A DNA stretch of 64,000 bases from Candidatus Epilinea brevis (GCA_016710785.1 JADJUE010000002.1:248001-312000); one strand, 5' to 3'; shown: positions 8,516-17,223, counted from the first letter of the stretch. The notes: a model not told the origin generated them from the letters alone. Numbers and translations are program-made.

Positions 8516-9907
8516 TCACGGACCCAGGAAACGCAATTGAGAGGTCACGGTGAGGCCTGTGGTCTGGTCGCGGGTCTGTACCACGATGTCGAAGGTGCCC
8601 TCGTCCTGGTAGCGCGCCTGGGGCATGCTGATGACCAGCGGTAGGCGCTGGTCGCTGAGGCTCTCCAGCGCCACCACGGGGATGGGCAGGAGCGCCGTGG
8701 CCCCTTCGGGTACCGTCGCCCGGATCTCGAAGCTGCTCATTTGGGGCGTCTTGTTGACCACGTGGACCAGGTACTGGTTGCGGATGACGGCGATCCCGCC
8801 CTCCTGCTCCACCACGTAGGGGGCGCTCGTCTGGCGGATGAGGGTGGCTTCGAAGGGTCGGCGGCGGGAGGCGAAGACCGCGCCCGTGCCGGCCAGGAGG
8901 GCCAGGATGACCAGGTACAGGTACACCCGCGGCCGGGCCCAGCGCTTGCGCCGCCCCGCCAGGCCGCTGAGCGAGTCGTAGCGGATCAGCCCGATCGGAC
9001 GGTCCAATCGGGTCATGATGTCATCGCAGGCGTCGATGCAGTTGGCGCAGCCGATGCATTCCAGCTGCAGCCCCTCGCGGATGTCGATGGCCGTGGGGCA
9101 GACCTCCACGCAGCGCAGGCAGTCCACGCAGTCGCCGGCGCCCGAGGTTCCCAGGCTGCCCCGCGGCTCACCGCGTACGGCGTCATAGCCGATGACCACC
9201 GTGTCATCGTCCGTCAGCACCGATTGCAGGCGGCCGTAGGGGCAGAGGATCACACAGGTCTGCTCCCTGAACCAGGCGAAGTTGAAGTACAGACCGCCGG
9301 TGATCGCGCCCATCCACAAGAAGGCTGACCAATGCTCGCGCGGCGCTTCGAACACCCAATGCCGCAACTGGTCCAGGCTGACGAAGTAGCTGATGAAGAT
9401 GTGGGAGACCAGCAGAGCCGACAGCAGGTACAGTCCGTGTTTGACGATGAGGATGCGCAGCTTGCGCCCCATCAAGGGCTGCCTGGATAGCCGCAACTGC
9501 TCTTGTTTGGAGCCCTCCAGGAAGCGCTCGATGGGCCGGAAGATGCCTTCCAGGAAGACCGTCTGCGGGCAGGCCCAGCCGCACCACAGCCGACCCAGCA
9601 GCGAGGTCACGAGGAAGATGGCCAGGATGCCGCCCGCCAGGAGGAAGAACAGCAGGTAGGCATCCTGAGCGTTGAAGGTCTGGCCCACCAGGAAGAAGCG
9701 CCGCTGGGTGATGTCCAGGAAGATCAGCGGCTTGCCGCCTACCTTCAGCATGGGGGCGATGGCGTAGACCAGGATCAGGAGGACAAAGGCCCGCCGCCGC
9801 CAGGTCGTGAAACGCCCATGCACATCCGCCACGCGGACCTTCTCGCGGCGACCATCGGCGTGGATGGCGCCGCGCCGCTGATGCTGGGTGTGGATGGGGT
9901 TCTCCAC
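8516..9907 (-). CDS. ccoG: CcoG/FixG cytochrome oxidase accessory iron-sulfur protein
   Basis: 463 residues. Transmembrane segments alternate with WCGWACPQTVF and ILCPYGR motifs. Two ferredoxin-type 4Fe-4S motifs, CVDCLRCVEVCP and CIGCANCIDACD, sit at about residues 263-305, and a C-terminal Ig-like FixG domain is outside the membrane. CcoG reduces Cu(II) to Cu(I) for loading the CuB site of cbb3 oxidase. The start is GTG at 9907, immediately after the ccoP stop with no spacer. Length and domain order match the family. In many genomes ccoH follows ccoG; here a TauE/SafE-like gene follows. Confidence 0.95.
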   Translation of the reverse strand: MENPIHTQHQRRGAIHADGRREKVRVADVHGRFTTWRRRAFVLLILVYAIAPMLKVGGKPLIFLDITQRRFFLVGQTFNAQDAYLLFFLLAGGILAIFLVTSLLGRLWCGWACPQTVFLEGIFRPIERFLEGSKQEQLRLSRQPLMGRKLRILIVKHGLYLLSALLVSHIFISYFVSLDQLRHWVFEAPREHWSAFLWMGAITGGLYFNFAWFREQTCVILCPYGRLQSVLTDDDTVVIGYDAVRGEPRGSLGTSGAGDCVDCLRCVEVCPTAIDIREGLQLECIGCANCIDACDDIMTRLDRPIGLIRYDSLSGLAGRRKRWARPRVYLYLVILALLAGTGAVFASRRRPFEATLIRQTSAPYVVEQEGGIAVIRNQYLVHVVNKTPQMSSFEIRATVPEGATALLPIPVVALESLSDQRLPLVISMPQARYQDEGTFDIVVQTRDQTTGLTVTSQLRFLGP

Positions 9908-10468
9908 TCAGGGCTCCGGGGTTCCCTGCGGCTCTTTGGCCCCCGGTGGGTTGGAACCCTTGAGCGACACCACGTAGGCCGCGGCGTGCTTGATCTTGTC
10001 CGCGGAGAGCACGCCGCGCCAGGTGGGCATGCCCTTCTCCGGCACGCCTTTGAAGATGGTGGTGGCGATCTGGCTGGGCTGACCGCCGTGGATCCAATAG
10101 GCGTCGGTGAGGTTGGGCCCGATCTTGCCCTCACCCAGCTTGCCGTGGCAGGCGAAACAGGTGGTCTCGAAGGTCTTCTTGCCGTCGGCCATGGCCTCCG
10201 GGTCCTCCTTGGCCGCCAGCACCTCTTCGTCCGTCGGGGGCTTGCCGCCCTTCTCGTCCTGGAGCTTCATGAGCGCGGCCCATTCCTGGGCATGAATCTC
10301 GCGGATGGTCGGTTCCGTGCCGAAGGTGTAGCGCGCCGTCCACCAGAACAGCCCCAGCAGGATGGTCAGCACGAAGGTGCCCACCCACCAGCGCGGCAGC
10401 TGGTTGTCGAACTCCTGGATGCCGTCGAAGTCATGGTCGCGGACGATATCGCGGCGTTCATTTCTCAT
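9908..10468 (-). CDS. ccoP: CcoP-type cytochrome c subunit of cbb3 oxidase, monoheme
   Basis: 186 residues. The N terminus matches CcoP: RDIVRDHDFDGIQEFDNQLPRWW and then one membrane span (about 28-48). One c-type heme motif, CFACH (104-108), is present with a likely Met ligand in KGMPTWRG. Canonical CcoP is about 300 residues and diheme, so this subunit lacks one cytochrome domain. It carries electrons from the soluble donor into CcoO/CcoN. GAGGAG lies six bases before the ATG. Downstream ccoG starts directly at its stop codon. Confidence 0.9.
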   Translation of the reverse strand: MRNERRDIVRDHDFDGIQEFDNQLPRWWVGTFVLTILLGLFWWTARYTFGTEPTIREIHAQEWAALMKLQDEKGGKPPTDEEVLAAKEDPEAMADGKKTFETTCFACHGKLGEGKIGPNLTDAYWIHGGQPSQIATTIFKGVPEKGMPTWRGVLSADKIKHAAAYVVSLKGSNPPGAKEPQGTPEP

Positions 10469-10478
10469 GGTCTGCTCC

Positions 10479-10643
10479 TCAGTCTGGATCGGTCAGGGGC
10501 AGCATCGCCAGCCGTTCCTGCTCGGCGCGACCGGCGGGGCGCCATTGCCAGGCCACCACCGCGCCGAAGATGACCACGAAGGCCAGCAGGAAGGCCAACA
10601 GCCGCGGGTCGCCCGGCAGGGCCTGGATGATCAGGGATTTCAA
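10479..10643 (-). CDS. ccoQ: CcoQ/FixQ small subunit of cbb3 oxidase
   Basis: A short 54-residue gene between ccoNO and ccoP. It starts with TTG at 10643, preceded at six bases by GAGGAG, which overlaps the ccoNO stop. The product has a single membrane span (about residues 14-33, ending VVAWQWRP) followed by a charged tail with EQERLAMLPL. This is the usual CcoQ plan: one span, then an 'A...R..F/L..A..LPL' type tail. CcoQ stabilises the oxidase complex. The position in the operon and the good ribosome-binding site support it despite the small size. Confidence 0.86.
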   Translation of the reverse strand: MKSLIIQALPGDPRLLAFLLAFVVIFGAVVAWQWRPAGRAEQERLAMLPLTDPD

Positions 10644-10653
10644 AGTGGGCTCC

Positions 10654-12966
10654 TCAGGGCAGTTGGCTGGCTGCGGGCTGCACGCTGAGGTCGGTACCCA
10701 GCTTCTGCAGGTAGGCGATGAGGGCGATCAGCTCCGTGTCCGGCGCGGCCGACTCGCCCTCGGCGTTCAGGCCGTCGGCGATGCCCTTGGCCTGCGCCTT
10801 GGCCGCGTCCACGCCGCCCGCGATGTCCTCGGCGTCGTAGGGCACGCCCAGGCGGCGCATCGTGTTCATCACCCGCGGGATGCGTTCGGTGTTCAAGCGC
10901 GAGTCGGCGAGGAAGGCGTAGCTGGGCATGATCGAACCCTGCGAGATCGCCCGCGGATCCTTCATGTGCTGGTAATGCCAGAGGTCCGGGTACTTGCCGC
11001 CTTCGCGGGCCAGATCCGGCCCGGTGCGCTTGCTGCCCCATTGGAAGGGGTGGTCGTACATGGATTCCCAGGCTTCGCTGGGCGGCCCATAGCGCAGGGT
11101 CTCGGCGGTGAGGGCGCGGATCATCTGCGTGTGACAGACGTAGCAGCCCTCGCGGCGGTAGATGTCGCGGCCGGCCAGTTCCAGCGGCGTATAGGGCGTG
11201 GCCTCGCGTTCCATGGCCAGGGCCTTCTCCGAGAAGACCAAGGGCAGGATCTGTACCATCCCGCCGATCAGCACCGCTACCAGCACCAGCACGGTGAAGA
11301 GCAGGGCCTTGCCCTCCAGCAGCTCGTGCCAGGGCCTGCCGCCCACCGCCCCCACGCCCTTGGCGCGCAGCCGGCGGACCAGCAGGGTGAAGGCCCCCAG
11401 GGCCAGCAAGACGCCGAGGCCGGCATAGAGCCCTTTGATGCCCAGGGCCATGGAGAGGGCGAAGCCCACCAGCAACAGGCCCATCACCGGCGAGAACAGC
11501 AGCTGCAAGGCGCCGGGCTCCTGGGTTTTCGGCGCCACGCTGACGCTGACGGTCACCGAGCTGACCTGGACCTGGCCCGAGCGCGCTGTCTTGAAGAGGT
11601 TCCAGGCCATCAAGAGGAAGGTGCACAGGTAGAGCAGGCCGCCCACCATGCGCACCATGTACATCGTGCGGCTGGCGGCGATGCTCTCCAGGAAGTTGGG
11701 ATAGAGCAGGGTGCCCTCCGGGGTCAGGGCGCGCCACATGAGTCCCTGGGTGATGCCGCTGACATACATGGAAGCCATGTACAGGACAATGCCCACCATT
11801 CCCAGCCAGAAGTGCAGGTTGGCCCAGCGCTCGCTGTACAGCTTGGTGCCGTAGAGCCGCGGCACCAGCCAGTAGAACATGCCGGCGGCCATGAAGCCGT
11901 TCCAGCCCAGGGCGCCGCCGTGCACGTGGCTGATCACCCAGTCGGTGTTGTGCGCCAGGGCGTTGACGGAGCGGATGGACATCATCGGCCCCTCAAAAGT
12001 GGCCATGCCGTAGAAGGTGATGGCGGCGACGAAGAACTTGACCACCGGATCCGTCCGCAGCTTGTCCCAGGCGCCGCGCAAGGTGAGCAGGCCGTTGATC
12101 ATGCCGCCCCAGCTGGGGGCCCAGAGCATGATCGAGAACACCGTTCCCAGGTTCTGCGCCCAGTCCGGCAGGGCAGAGTTGAGCAGGTGGTGCGGTCCGG
12201 CCCAGATGTACAGGAAGACCAGGGCCCAGAAGTGGATGATGGACAGGCGGTAGCTGTAGACCGGCTTGCCGATGGCCTTGGGCATGAAGTAGTACATGAT
12301 GCCCAAGACCGGCGTGGTCAAGAAGAAGGCCACCGCGTTGTGGCCGTACCACCATTGCACCAGGGCATCCTGCACCCCGGAGAAGACCGAGTACGAATGG
12401 AGCGCCTCCGAGGGCAGGGCCAGGCTGTTGACGATATGCAGCACGGCCACGGTCAGGATGCTGGCGATGTAGAACCAGAGCGCCACGTACAGGTTCTTCT
12501 CATTGCGCTTCACCAGGGTCCAGAAGAAGTTCACCGCGAACGCCACCCACACCACGGCGATGGCGATGTCGATGAACCACTCCAGTTCGGCATACTCCTT
12601 GCCCTGAGTCAGGCCCAGCGGAAGGGTGATGGCCGCCGACACGATGATCAGCTGCCAGCCCCAGAAATGCACCGCCGACAGGAAGTCGGAGGCCATCCGC
12701 GTCCTGAGCAGCCGCTGCGTGCTGTAGTACACGCCGGCGAAGATCATGTTGCCCACGAATGCGAAGATCACCGCGTTGGTGTGCAGGGGGCGCAGGCGGC
12801 CGAACTGGATCCAGGGCAGGTTGCCCGAACCGTTGGCCTGCCAGAAGGCCAGCTGGGTGGCGATGATGACGCCCACCAGCATGCCCACGGCCCCCCAGAG
12901 CACGGAGGCCCAAAGGAAGCGGCGCGTGGACAGGTCGTCGTAGGTCACCAGCCGTTCTTCGATCAC
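10654..12966 (-). CDS. ccoNO: Fused CcoN-CcoO, cbb3-type cytochrome c oxidase subunits I/II
   Basis: 770 residues. The first about 480 form CcoN, the heme-copper catalytic subunit, with histidine ligands visible in PLHTNAVIF, WWYGHNAVAFF, WAGPHHLL and HVHGGALGWNGF. After more membrane spans the C-terminal part is CcoO, a membrane-anchored monoheme cytochrome c: GRDIYRREG-CYVCH (608-612) with a Met ligand in GSIMPSYAFL. The oxidase reduces O2 to water at very low oxygen tension and pumps protons. Fused subunit I/II forms are known in some phyla; most Proteobacteria have separate ccoN and ccoO. The start is GTG in a GTGA overlap with ccoS. Downstream ccoQ uses a ribosome site inside this stop. 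Confidence 0.96.
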   Translation of the reverse strand: MIEERLVTYDDLSTRRFLWASVLWGAVGMLVGVIIATQLAFWQANGSGNLPWIQFGRLRPLHTNAVIFAFVGNMIFAGVYYSTQRLLRTRMASDFLSAVHFWGWQLIIVSAAITLPLGLTQGKEYAELEWFIDIAIAVVWVAFAVNFFWTLVKRNEKNLYVALWFYIASILTVAVLHIVNSLALPSEALHSYSVFSGVQDALVQWWYGHNAVAFFLTTPVLGIMYYFMPKAIGKPVYSYRLSIIHFWALVFLYIWAGPHHLLNSALPDWAQNLGTVFSIMLWAPSWGGMINGLLTLRGAWDKLRTDPVVKFFVAAITFYGMATFEGPMMSIRSVNALAHNTDWVISHVHGGALGWNGFMAAGMFYWLVPRLYGTKLYSERWANLHFWLGMVGIVLYMASMYVSGITQGLMWRALTPEGTLLYPNFLESIAASRTMYMVRMVGGLLYLCTFLLMAWNLFKTARSGQVQVSSVTVSVSVAPKTQEPGALQLLFSPVMGLLLVGFALSMALGIKGLYAGLGVLLALGAFTLLVRRLRAKGVGAVGGRPWHELLEGKALLFTVLVLVAVLIGGMVQILPLVFSEKALAMEREATPYTPLELAGRDIYRREGCYVCHTQMIRALTAETLRYGPPSEAWESMYDHPFQWGSKRTGPDLAREGGKYPDLWHYQHMKDPRAISQGSIMPSYAFLADSRLNTERIPRVMNTMRRLGVPYDAEDIAGGVDAAKAQAKGIADGLNAEGESAAPDTELIALIAYLQKLGTDLSVQPAASQLP

Positions 12967-13103
12967 TGTTCGTCCTCCAGGGGCTTGAGCGAGAGTTGCA
13001 GGGCGTGGTCCAGGTCCTCGTTGCGGACCGAGTACACGAAGAGGGTGACCGCCAGGGCGGCCAGGAAGACCGAGATGAAGATGAGCAGGATGAGGACGTT
13101 CAT
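12963..13103 (-). CDS. ccoS: CcoS cbb3 oxidase assembly protein
   Basis: 46 residues: one N-terminal membrane span (VLILLIFISVFLAALAVTLFV) followed by SVRNEDLDHA, the hallmark of CcoS/FixS (usually 'W.v....ddle.p'). CcoS is needed for cofactor insertion into cbb3 oxidase. The ATG overlaps the ccoI stop (ATGA), and its own stop overlaps the GTG start of ccoNO, so ccoI, ccoS and ccoNO are translationally coupled. Confidence 0.9.
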   Translation of the reverse strand: MNVLILLIFISVFLAALAVTLFVYSVRNEDLDHALQLSLKPLEDEQ

Positions 13104-15595
13104 CGCTTGAGCAGGCGGCTGGTGGCCGCGCTGACGATCAGGGAGCTGGTGGGCATCGTCACCGCGCAGAGAAGGGGGGAGAAGCTGCCGCGAAGGGCCA
13201 GGGCCACCAGCAGCAGGTTGTAGCTCCAGGCGAAGATCAGGTTGCCCCACAGGGCGCGGTGCAATCCGCGGGCCGTGGCGAACAGCTCGGGCAGCCAGGT
13301 CAGCGAACCGCTGGCGAAGCTGAGGTCGCTCTGGTCGGCCAGGGCGCTGATCTCCCAGGCGGGGCTCCCGCTGACGGTGGCGCCGCTGAGGGCCAGGGAG
13401 TCGTTGAGGCCGTCGCCCAGCATCAGGCTTGGCTGCCGGGCCACGGCTTCCGCTTTGTCCTGGGGCGTGCAGCTGGCGTGGGCTTCCGCGGAGATCAGAC
13501 CCAAGCGCCGGGCCATATCGGCCACGCGCGCCGGCTGGTCGCCGCTGAGCAGACCCAGCCCCAGGCCCATGGCCCTGAGGCGCGCGACCGAGGCCGGAGC
13601 ATCCATCAGCAGGCGCTCCTGCAGCCCGAAGCTGGCCACCGGCCGCCCTTCATGGCGCAGTTCGGCCCAGGCGTCGCCGCTGGGGTCCATGCTGCGGCCC
13701 AGGAACCAGTCGCCGGACCTGTCCTGGTAGCGCACGCCCTCGCCGGGCAGCTCCTGGGCGATGCCCTCCTCGGGGTACGGCGTGCCGCGGGCGGCCAGTT
13801 CGTGGTACAGGGCGCGGCTTACAGGATGGCGGCTGGCTCCCGCGGCGCCCATCAGGGCCCGGCGCGCGGCCTCGTCCAGGCGGTCCAGGGCGCCACCGTC
13901 GGTCAGCTCCAGGTCGGCCAGGGTGAGGGTGCCGGTCTTGTCCAGCCATACCTGGCGCACGGTCAGGGCGCGGTCCAGCACCCCTGGTTGTCGCAGGCTG
14001 ACGCCGCTCCTGGCCAGGCGCTGATCGGCCAGGGTGCGTGCCAGGGGCACGGCGATGCCCAGGCCGCAGGGGCAGGTGACCACCAGGACGGAGATGAACA
14101 CTTGAACGGCGCGTCCGCTGTCCTGGGGCCACCACCAGACCAGCCCGGCGAAGGCGGCGATGAGGACGAAGAACACATAGACCTTGACGCTCCAGCGCCA
14201 CAGCACAGGCAGATCCTCCTGGCCGCGCTCCTGGGGCAGGAGTGCGGCCAGCGAGGAAGCGTTGAAGCCGGCCAGGGCGGTCAACCGCGCGGGCCGGCTG
14301 CTGATGAGGCGGGCGCCGGCGCGTACCGTCCCGCCGCCGGCGATGGCCACGGGCTGGCGCTCGCCGGTGAGCGAGGCCAGGTCGAACTCCAGGGCGTCGC
14401 CCCCGTCCAGGCGGGCCTCGACGGGGCAGAGGCTGCCGGGCTGCAGCAGCATCCGCGCGCCGGTATCCACCCGGGTCCAGGGCAGCTCAAGCGGACTGGA
14501 ATCCAGCTCCTCCGCCTGCTGGGGGCCGATCGCCAGCGCCTCCGCCCCGCGGAGGCCGGCCGCCTGCTCCTCCCCCCAGCGGGGTGAGGCCGCCTGCTCC
14601 TCCCCCCAGCGGGGGGAGGCCGGGAGGGGGGCGCCGTCCCCCGTCCGCCCCCCACGAGGTCCCAGGACCGTGACGGTCGCGTGGCTGAAGGCCTCGGCAC
14701 TGAGCAGTCGGCGCCGGTTGCTCAGCAGGGTGCGCTCCTGCAGGAAGCGCCCCAGAAGCATGAAGGTGAGGAAGACGTTGACCGAGTCCAGGTACAGGGC
14801 ATCGGCGCGGCCTTGGGCAAAGGCCCACAGCGAGCCGCTGTAGGCGGCCAGCAGGCCCAGGGCCACGGGAATGTCGAAGTGGGCGATGCCGTGGCGCAGG
14901 GAGCGCCAGGCGCGGCCGAAGAAGTAGCTGCCGCCGTAGATGACGGCCCCGGTGGTCAAGACCAGGCTCAGGCCGCGCAGCCAGCGCTGCAGATCCCCGC
15001 CCTGCTCGCTCAGCCCCAGGTAGAAGGGCAGGGAGAAGGACATGGTGTTGAGGGTGATGGCGGTGCACACGCCGAGGCGCAGCATGAGGCCGCGGCTGGG
15101 GTCGGATCGCAGGGGACCGCCGTCCAGAGGCCGCACGCGATAGCCGAAATCGGCCAGCAACGCCAGGTAGCGCCGCAGGTCGAAGCGCTCAGGGTCGAAG
15201 CGCAGGCTCAGCTGTCCCAAGGCGGAGTTGACCCCCAGGCGCACCAGCCCGTCTCGCCGCGCCAGCTTCTCGATGGCCCATACGCAGGCGGCGCATTGGA
15301 TGCCCTCCACCGCCAGATCCACGCTCCCCGCCGCCGCTCCGGAATGACCTTCCAGCCAGGCCAGGGACGCGCGGCGCTCGAAGTAGTCCAGGAGCGGGCT
15401 TATCCGCGTGGGCCGGAGCCCGTAGTAGCCCTCCAGCCCCGCCTCGCTCAGCAGCCGGTGCACGGCCATGCAGCCGGCGCAGCAGTAGCTGTCGCTGCGG
15501 CTACCGGGGACGGGGTTGCCGCAATGCAGGCACAGGGCGGCGCAAGAAGCGCCGCCCTTGGATGCCAAGGCGGGCAGGGCGGGGGTCCATTCCAT
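13100..15595 (-). CDS. ccoI: CcoI/FixI copper-transporting P1B-type ATPase
   Basis: 831 residues. An N-terminal Cys-rich zinc-ribbon-like domain (CLHCGNPVPG, CCAGCM) is followed by a heavy-metal domain with CAAC at 101-104, six to eight membrane spans with the CPC motif (VTCPCGLGIA), the phosphorylation site DKTGTLT, the HP motif in SRHPVSRAL, and GDGLNDS. It moves Cu(I) for assembly of cbb3 oxidase. It heads the ccoI-S-NO-Q-P-G operon, whereas ccoI usually lies downstream of ccoNOQP. The actuator domain carries an unusual insertion (about residues 315-360) with a duplicated ASPRWGEEQA decapeptide, described separately. A large inverted repeat sits just before the start codon. Confidence 0.95.
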   Translation of the reverse strand: MEWTPALPALASKGGASCAALCLHCGNPVPGSRSDSYCCAGCMAVHRLLSEAGLEGYYGLRPTRISPLLDYFERRASLAWLEGHSGAAAGSVDLAVEGIQCAACVWAIEKLARRDGLVRLGVNSALGQLSLRFDPERFDLRRYLALLADFGYRVRPLDGGPLRSDPSRGLMLRLGVCTAITLNTMSFSLPFYLGLSEQGGDLQRWLRGLSLVLTTGAVIYGGSYFFGRAWRSLRHGIAHFDIPVALGLLAAYSGSLWAFAQGRADALYLDSVNVFLTFMLLGRFLQERTLLSNRRRLLSAEAFSHATVTVLGPRGGRTGDGAPLPASPRWGEEQAASPRWGEEQAAGLRGAEALAIGPQQAEELDSSPLELPWTRVDTGARMLLQPGSLCPVEARLDGGDALEFDLASLTGERQPVAIAGGGTVRAGARLISSRPARLTALAGFNASSLAALLPQERGQEDLPVLWRWSVKVYVFFVLIAAFAGLVWWWPQDSGRAVQVFISVLVVTCPCGLGIAVPLARTLADQRLARSGVSLRQPGVLDRALTVRQVWLDKTGTLTLADLELTDGGALDRLDEAARRALMGAAGASRHPVSRALYHELAARGTPYPEEGIAQELPGEGVRYQDRSGDWFLGRSMDPSGDAWAELRHEGRPVASFGLQERLLMDAPASVARLRAMGLGLGLLSGDQPARVADMARRLGLISAEAHASCTPQDKAEAVARQPSLMLGDGLNDSLALSGATVSGSPAWEISALADQSDLSFASGSLTWLPELFATARGLHRALWGNLIFAWSYNLLLVALALRGSFSPLLCAVTMPTSSLIVSAATSRLLKR
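14563..14622 (-). repeat. Two 30-bp tandem repeats with REP-like palindrome inside ccoI
   Basis: Copy A is 14563-14592 and copy B 14593-14622; they differ at one base (T versus G). Copy B contains a perfect palindrome at 14599-14619 with nine-base arms (CCTCCCCCC / GGGGGGAGG) around AGC. In the ccoI frame each unit encodes ten residues with SPRWGEE. Length is a multiple of three, so the reading frame survives. It looks like an interspersed palindromic element that has landed in a loop of the ATPase. Confidence 0.8.
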
Positions 15596-15601
15596 CTGGC
15601 G

Positions 15602-15653
15602 CCCAGTATGAGGTGCGGAGGTGGGCGACGTGGATGACGGGCGTCATACTGGG
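15602..15653 (-). promoter_or_regulatory. Inverted repeat in the ccoI leader
   Basis: Perfect ten-base arms, CCCAGTATGA (15602-15611) and TCATACTGGG (15644-15653), flank 32 bases. The inner end overlaps a second palindrome ATGACG-GG-CGTCAT (15634-15647). The near arm ends seven bases before the ccoI start codon, and no clear Shine-Dalgarno is seen between. The two palindromes could be alternative hairpins controlling translation or a protein-binding operator for the oxidase operon. Function is inference. Confidence 0.5.
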
Positions 15654-15708
15654 GGCAAGCGGATGATCGGCAGGAATCGCTCGAACCAAGGATCTCGGCC
15701 CCCGGGCC

Positions 15709-15972
15709 TCAGCGCTTGGCCCTCCGCCAACCCCACGCCGCCAACAGCATCGCCCCCCAGGCGCCGCTCAAGGCGTAGATCGGGTGCAAGGCGCCCAGCA
15801 TCGCCAGTCGGGATCCCGTGGCGCGGGCCAGGGCCTCGCCGACGGCGAAGCCTGCCGCGGCGGCCAGGACGTCGCGGCCGAGATCTGTGGCGAGGCGGCC
15901 CAGCAGGGCGTGGTGCAGACAGGCGGAGAGCAGAACGAGCACCAGGGCCAGGCCCAGGGCGGGGGTGATCAT
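15709..15972 (-). CDS. Small membrane protein coupled to mnmA
   Basis: 87 residues, start ATG overlapping the mnmA stop (ATGA). Hydrophobic segments are at about residues 2-20, 32-47 and 55-82, so two or three spans; a short basic tail RRAKR ends the protein. I do not recognise a family. It is the last gene of the rodZ-like/mnmA group; ccoI begins 113 bp further on. Confidence 0.6.
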   Translation of the reverse strand: MITPALGLALVLVLLSACLHHALLGRLATDLGRDVLAAAAGFAVGEALARATGSRLAMLGALHPIYALSGAWGAMLLAAWGWRRAKR

Positions 15973-17195
15973 GGGGTGGTCTCCAAAGGAGGCATGGCGG
16001 CGTCCAGTTCGGCGGCGGTCAGCCGGCGGTCGATGCGGCCGCCGCCCAGGACGCGATCGCCTTCATACAGCACCAGGCCCTGACCCGGCGTCGGCGCGCG
16101 CTGCGGCGCGGCGAAGCGCAGCAGCGCGGCGTCGGTGTCCAGCAGCAGCAGGCGCGCGGGGACGGACTGGGCATGGTAGCGGACCATCGCTTCCAGCGGC
16201 GCGTCCGGATCCGGCGGCGCGCCGGAGATCCAGTGCAGGCGGTTCAGACGCAGGCCCGACGTCTGCAGGTCGTCGGCCGGTCCCAGGACCAGCTGGTTAC
16301 GCTCGTGGTCCAAGCCGGTGACATAGCGTGGCGCCCCGCCAGCCACACCGATGCCCCGCCGCTGGCCCAACGTGTAGGTGGGCAGGCCATGGTGCCGCCC
16401 CAACTCGCGCCCCGCGCTGTCGACGATGGCTCCTTCGCGGACCAGCTCCGGGGGGAGGCGGCGGGTCAGGAATCCCGCGACACCGTCCGTGCCCGTCCAG
16501 CAGAGGTCCATCGAATCGGCGCGGGTGGCGGCCGGCAGGCCCCAATGGGCGGCCAACTGGCGCACCTCAGGCTTGGTGTAGACGCCCACCGGAAAGGCGG
16601 CATGGCGCAACTGCTCCTGGCCCAGGCGGTGCAGCATGTAGGACTGGTCCTTGGCCGGGTCGGCGCCGCGCAACAAGGTAAAGCGGCCACCGTCGTCTCG
16701 ACCAACCCGGGCGTAATGGCCCGTGGCCAGGAAGTCCGCCCCCAAGGCCCGCGCCTGGCCGAGCAGGTAGCCGAAACGCATCTGCCGGTTGCAGCTGAAG
16801 CAGGGATTGGGCGTGTCGCCCGCCGCCGCGGCGCTCAGGAATTGTTCCACCACCGTGTCGTAGAAGATGTCGGTGGCGTCCAGGACGCTGAAGGGAATGC
16901 CCAGGATGTCCGCTGCCGCCTGGGCATCCATGATCGCTCCGGGATGGCAGCACTTGTTCTCGGCGCGCGCCCCCGGCTCGGTCCACAGCCGGAGCATGAT
17001 GCCGACCACGGGGTTGCCCGAGGCCACGCAGAGCGCCGCGGCCACAGAACTGTCCACGCCGCCGCTCATGGCCACGGCCACCGTGGCCCCCGGTGGGAAG
17101 GCCGGTGGCCGGACATCCGGGCAGACGTCCGGGCGCATCGCCGGGCGGACGTCCGCTGGGCTCGCCGCGAGGCCGTACTCGGGGACCGCGCTCAT
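15969..17195 (-). CDS. mnmA: tRNA-specific 2-thiouridylase MnmA
   Basis: 408 residues. The PP-loop SGGVDSS binds ATP; the catalytic cysteine is in NPCFSCN and the second cysteine in DLCWTG, giving the disulfide relay that thiolates U34 of tRNA Glu, Gln and Lys. The central and C-terminal beta-barrel domains match (LGQRRGIGVAGG, RYHAQ, APTPGQGLVLYEGDRVLGGG). The ATG at 17195 (AAGGG upstream) gives an N-terminal extension of about 40 residues with a degenerate RPDV-type tetrapeptide repeat encoded by four 12-bp units at 17110-17157. The sulfur donor is normally a cysteine desulfurase; one is encoded 3 kb away. Confidence 0.95.
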   Translation of the reverse strand: MSAVPEYGLAASPADVRPAMRPDVCPDVRPPAFPPGATVAVAMSGGVDSSVAAALCVASGNPVVGIMLRLWTEPGARAENKCCHPGAIMDAQAAADILGIPFSVLDATDIFYDTVVEQFLSAAAAGDTPNPCFSCNRQMRFGYLLGQARALGADFLATGHYARVGRDDGGRFTLLRGADPAKDQSYMLHRLGQEQLRHAAFPVGVYTKPEVRQLAAHWGLPAATRADSMDLCWTGTDGVAGFLTRRLPPELVREGAIVDSAGRELGRHHGLPTYTLGQRRGIGVAGGAPRYVTGLDHERNQLVLGPADDLQTSGLRLNRLHWISGAPPDPDAPLEAMVRYHAQSVPARLLLLDTDAALLRFAAPQRAPTPGQGLVLYEGDRVLGGGRIDRRLTAAELDAAMPPLETTP

Positions 17196-17223
17196 GCTGC
17201 CATGCCCTTCGCGCCCGCCCCGT

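Noticed and set aside
10570..13110. Long plus-strand open frame of 846 codons
   Set aside because: It lies antisense to ccoNO, ccoQ and ccoP, with Gln/His/Gly-rich text typical of the complement of high-GC coding sequence; no domain is recognisable.
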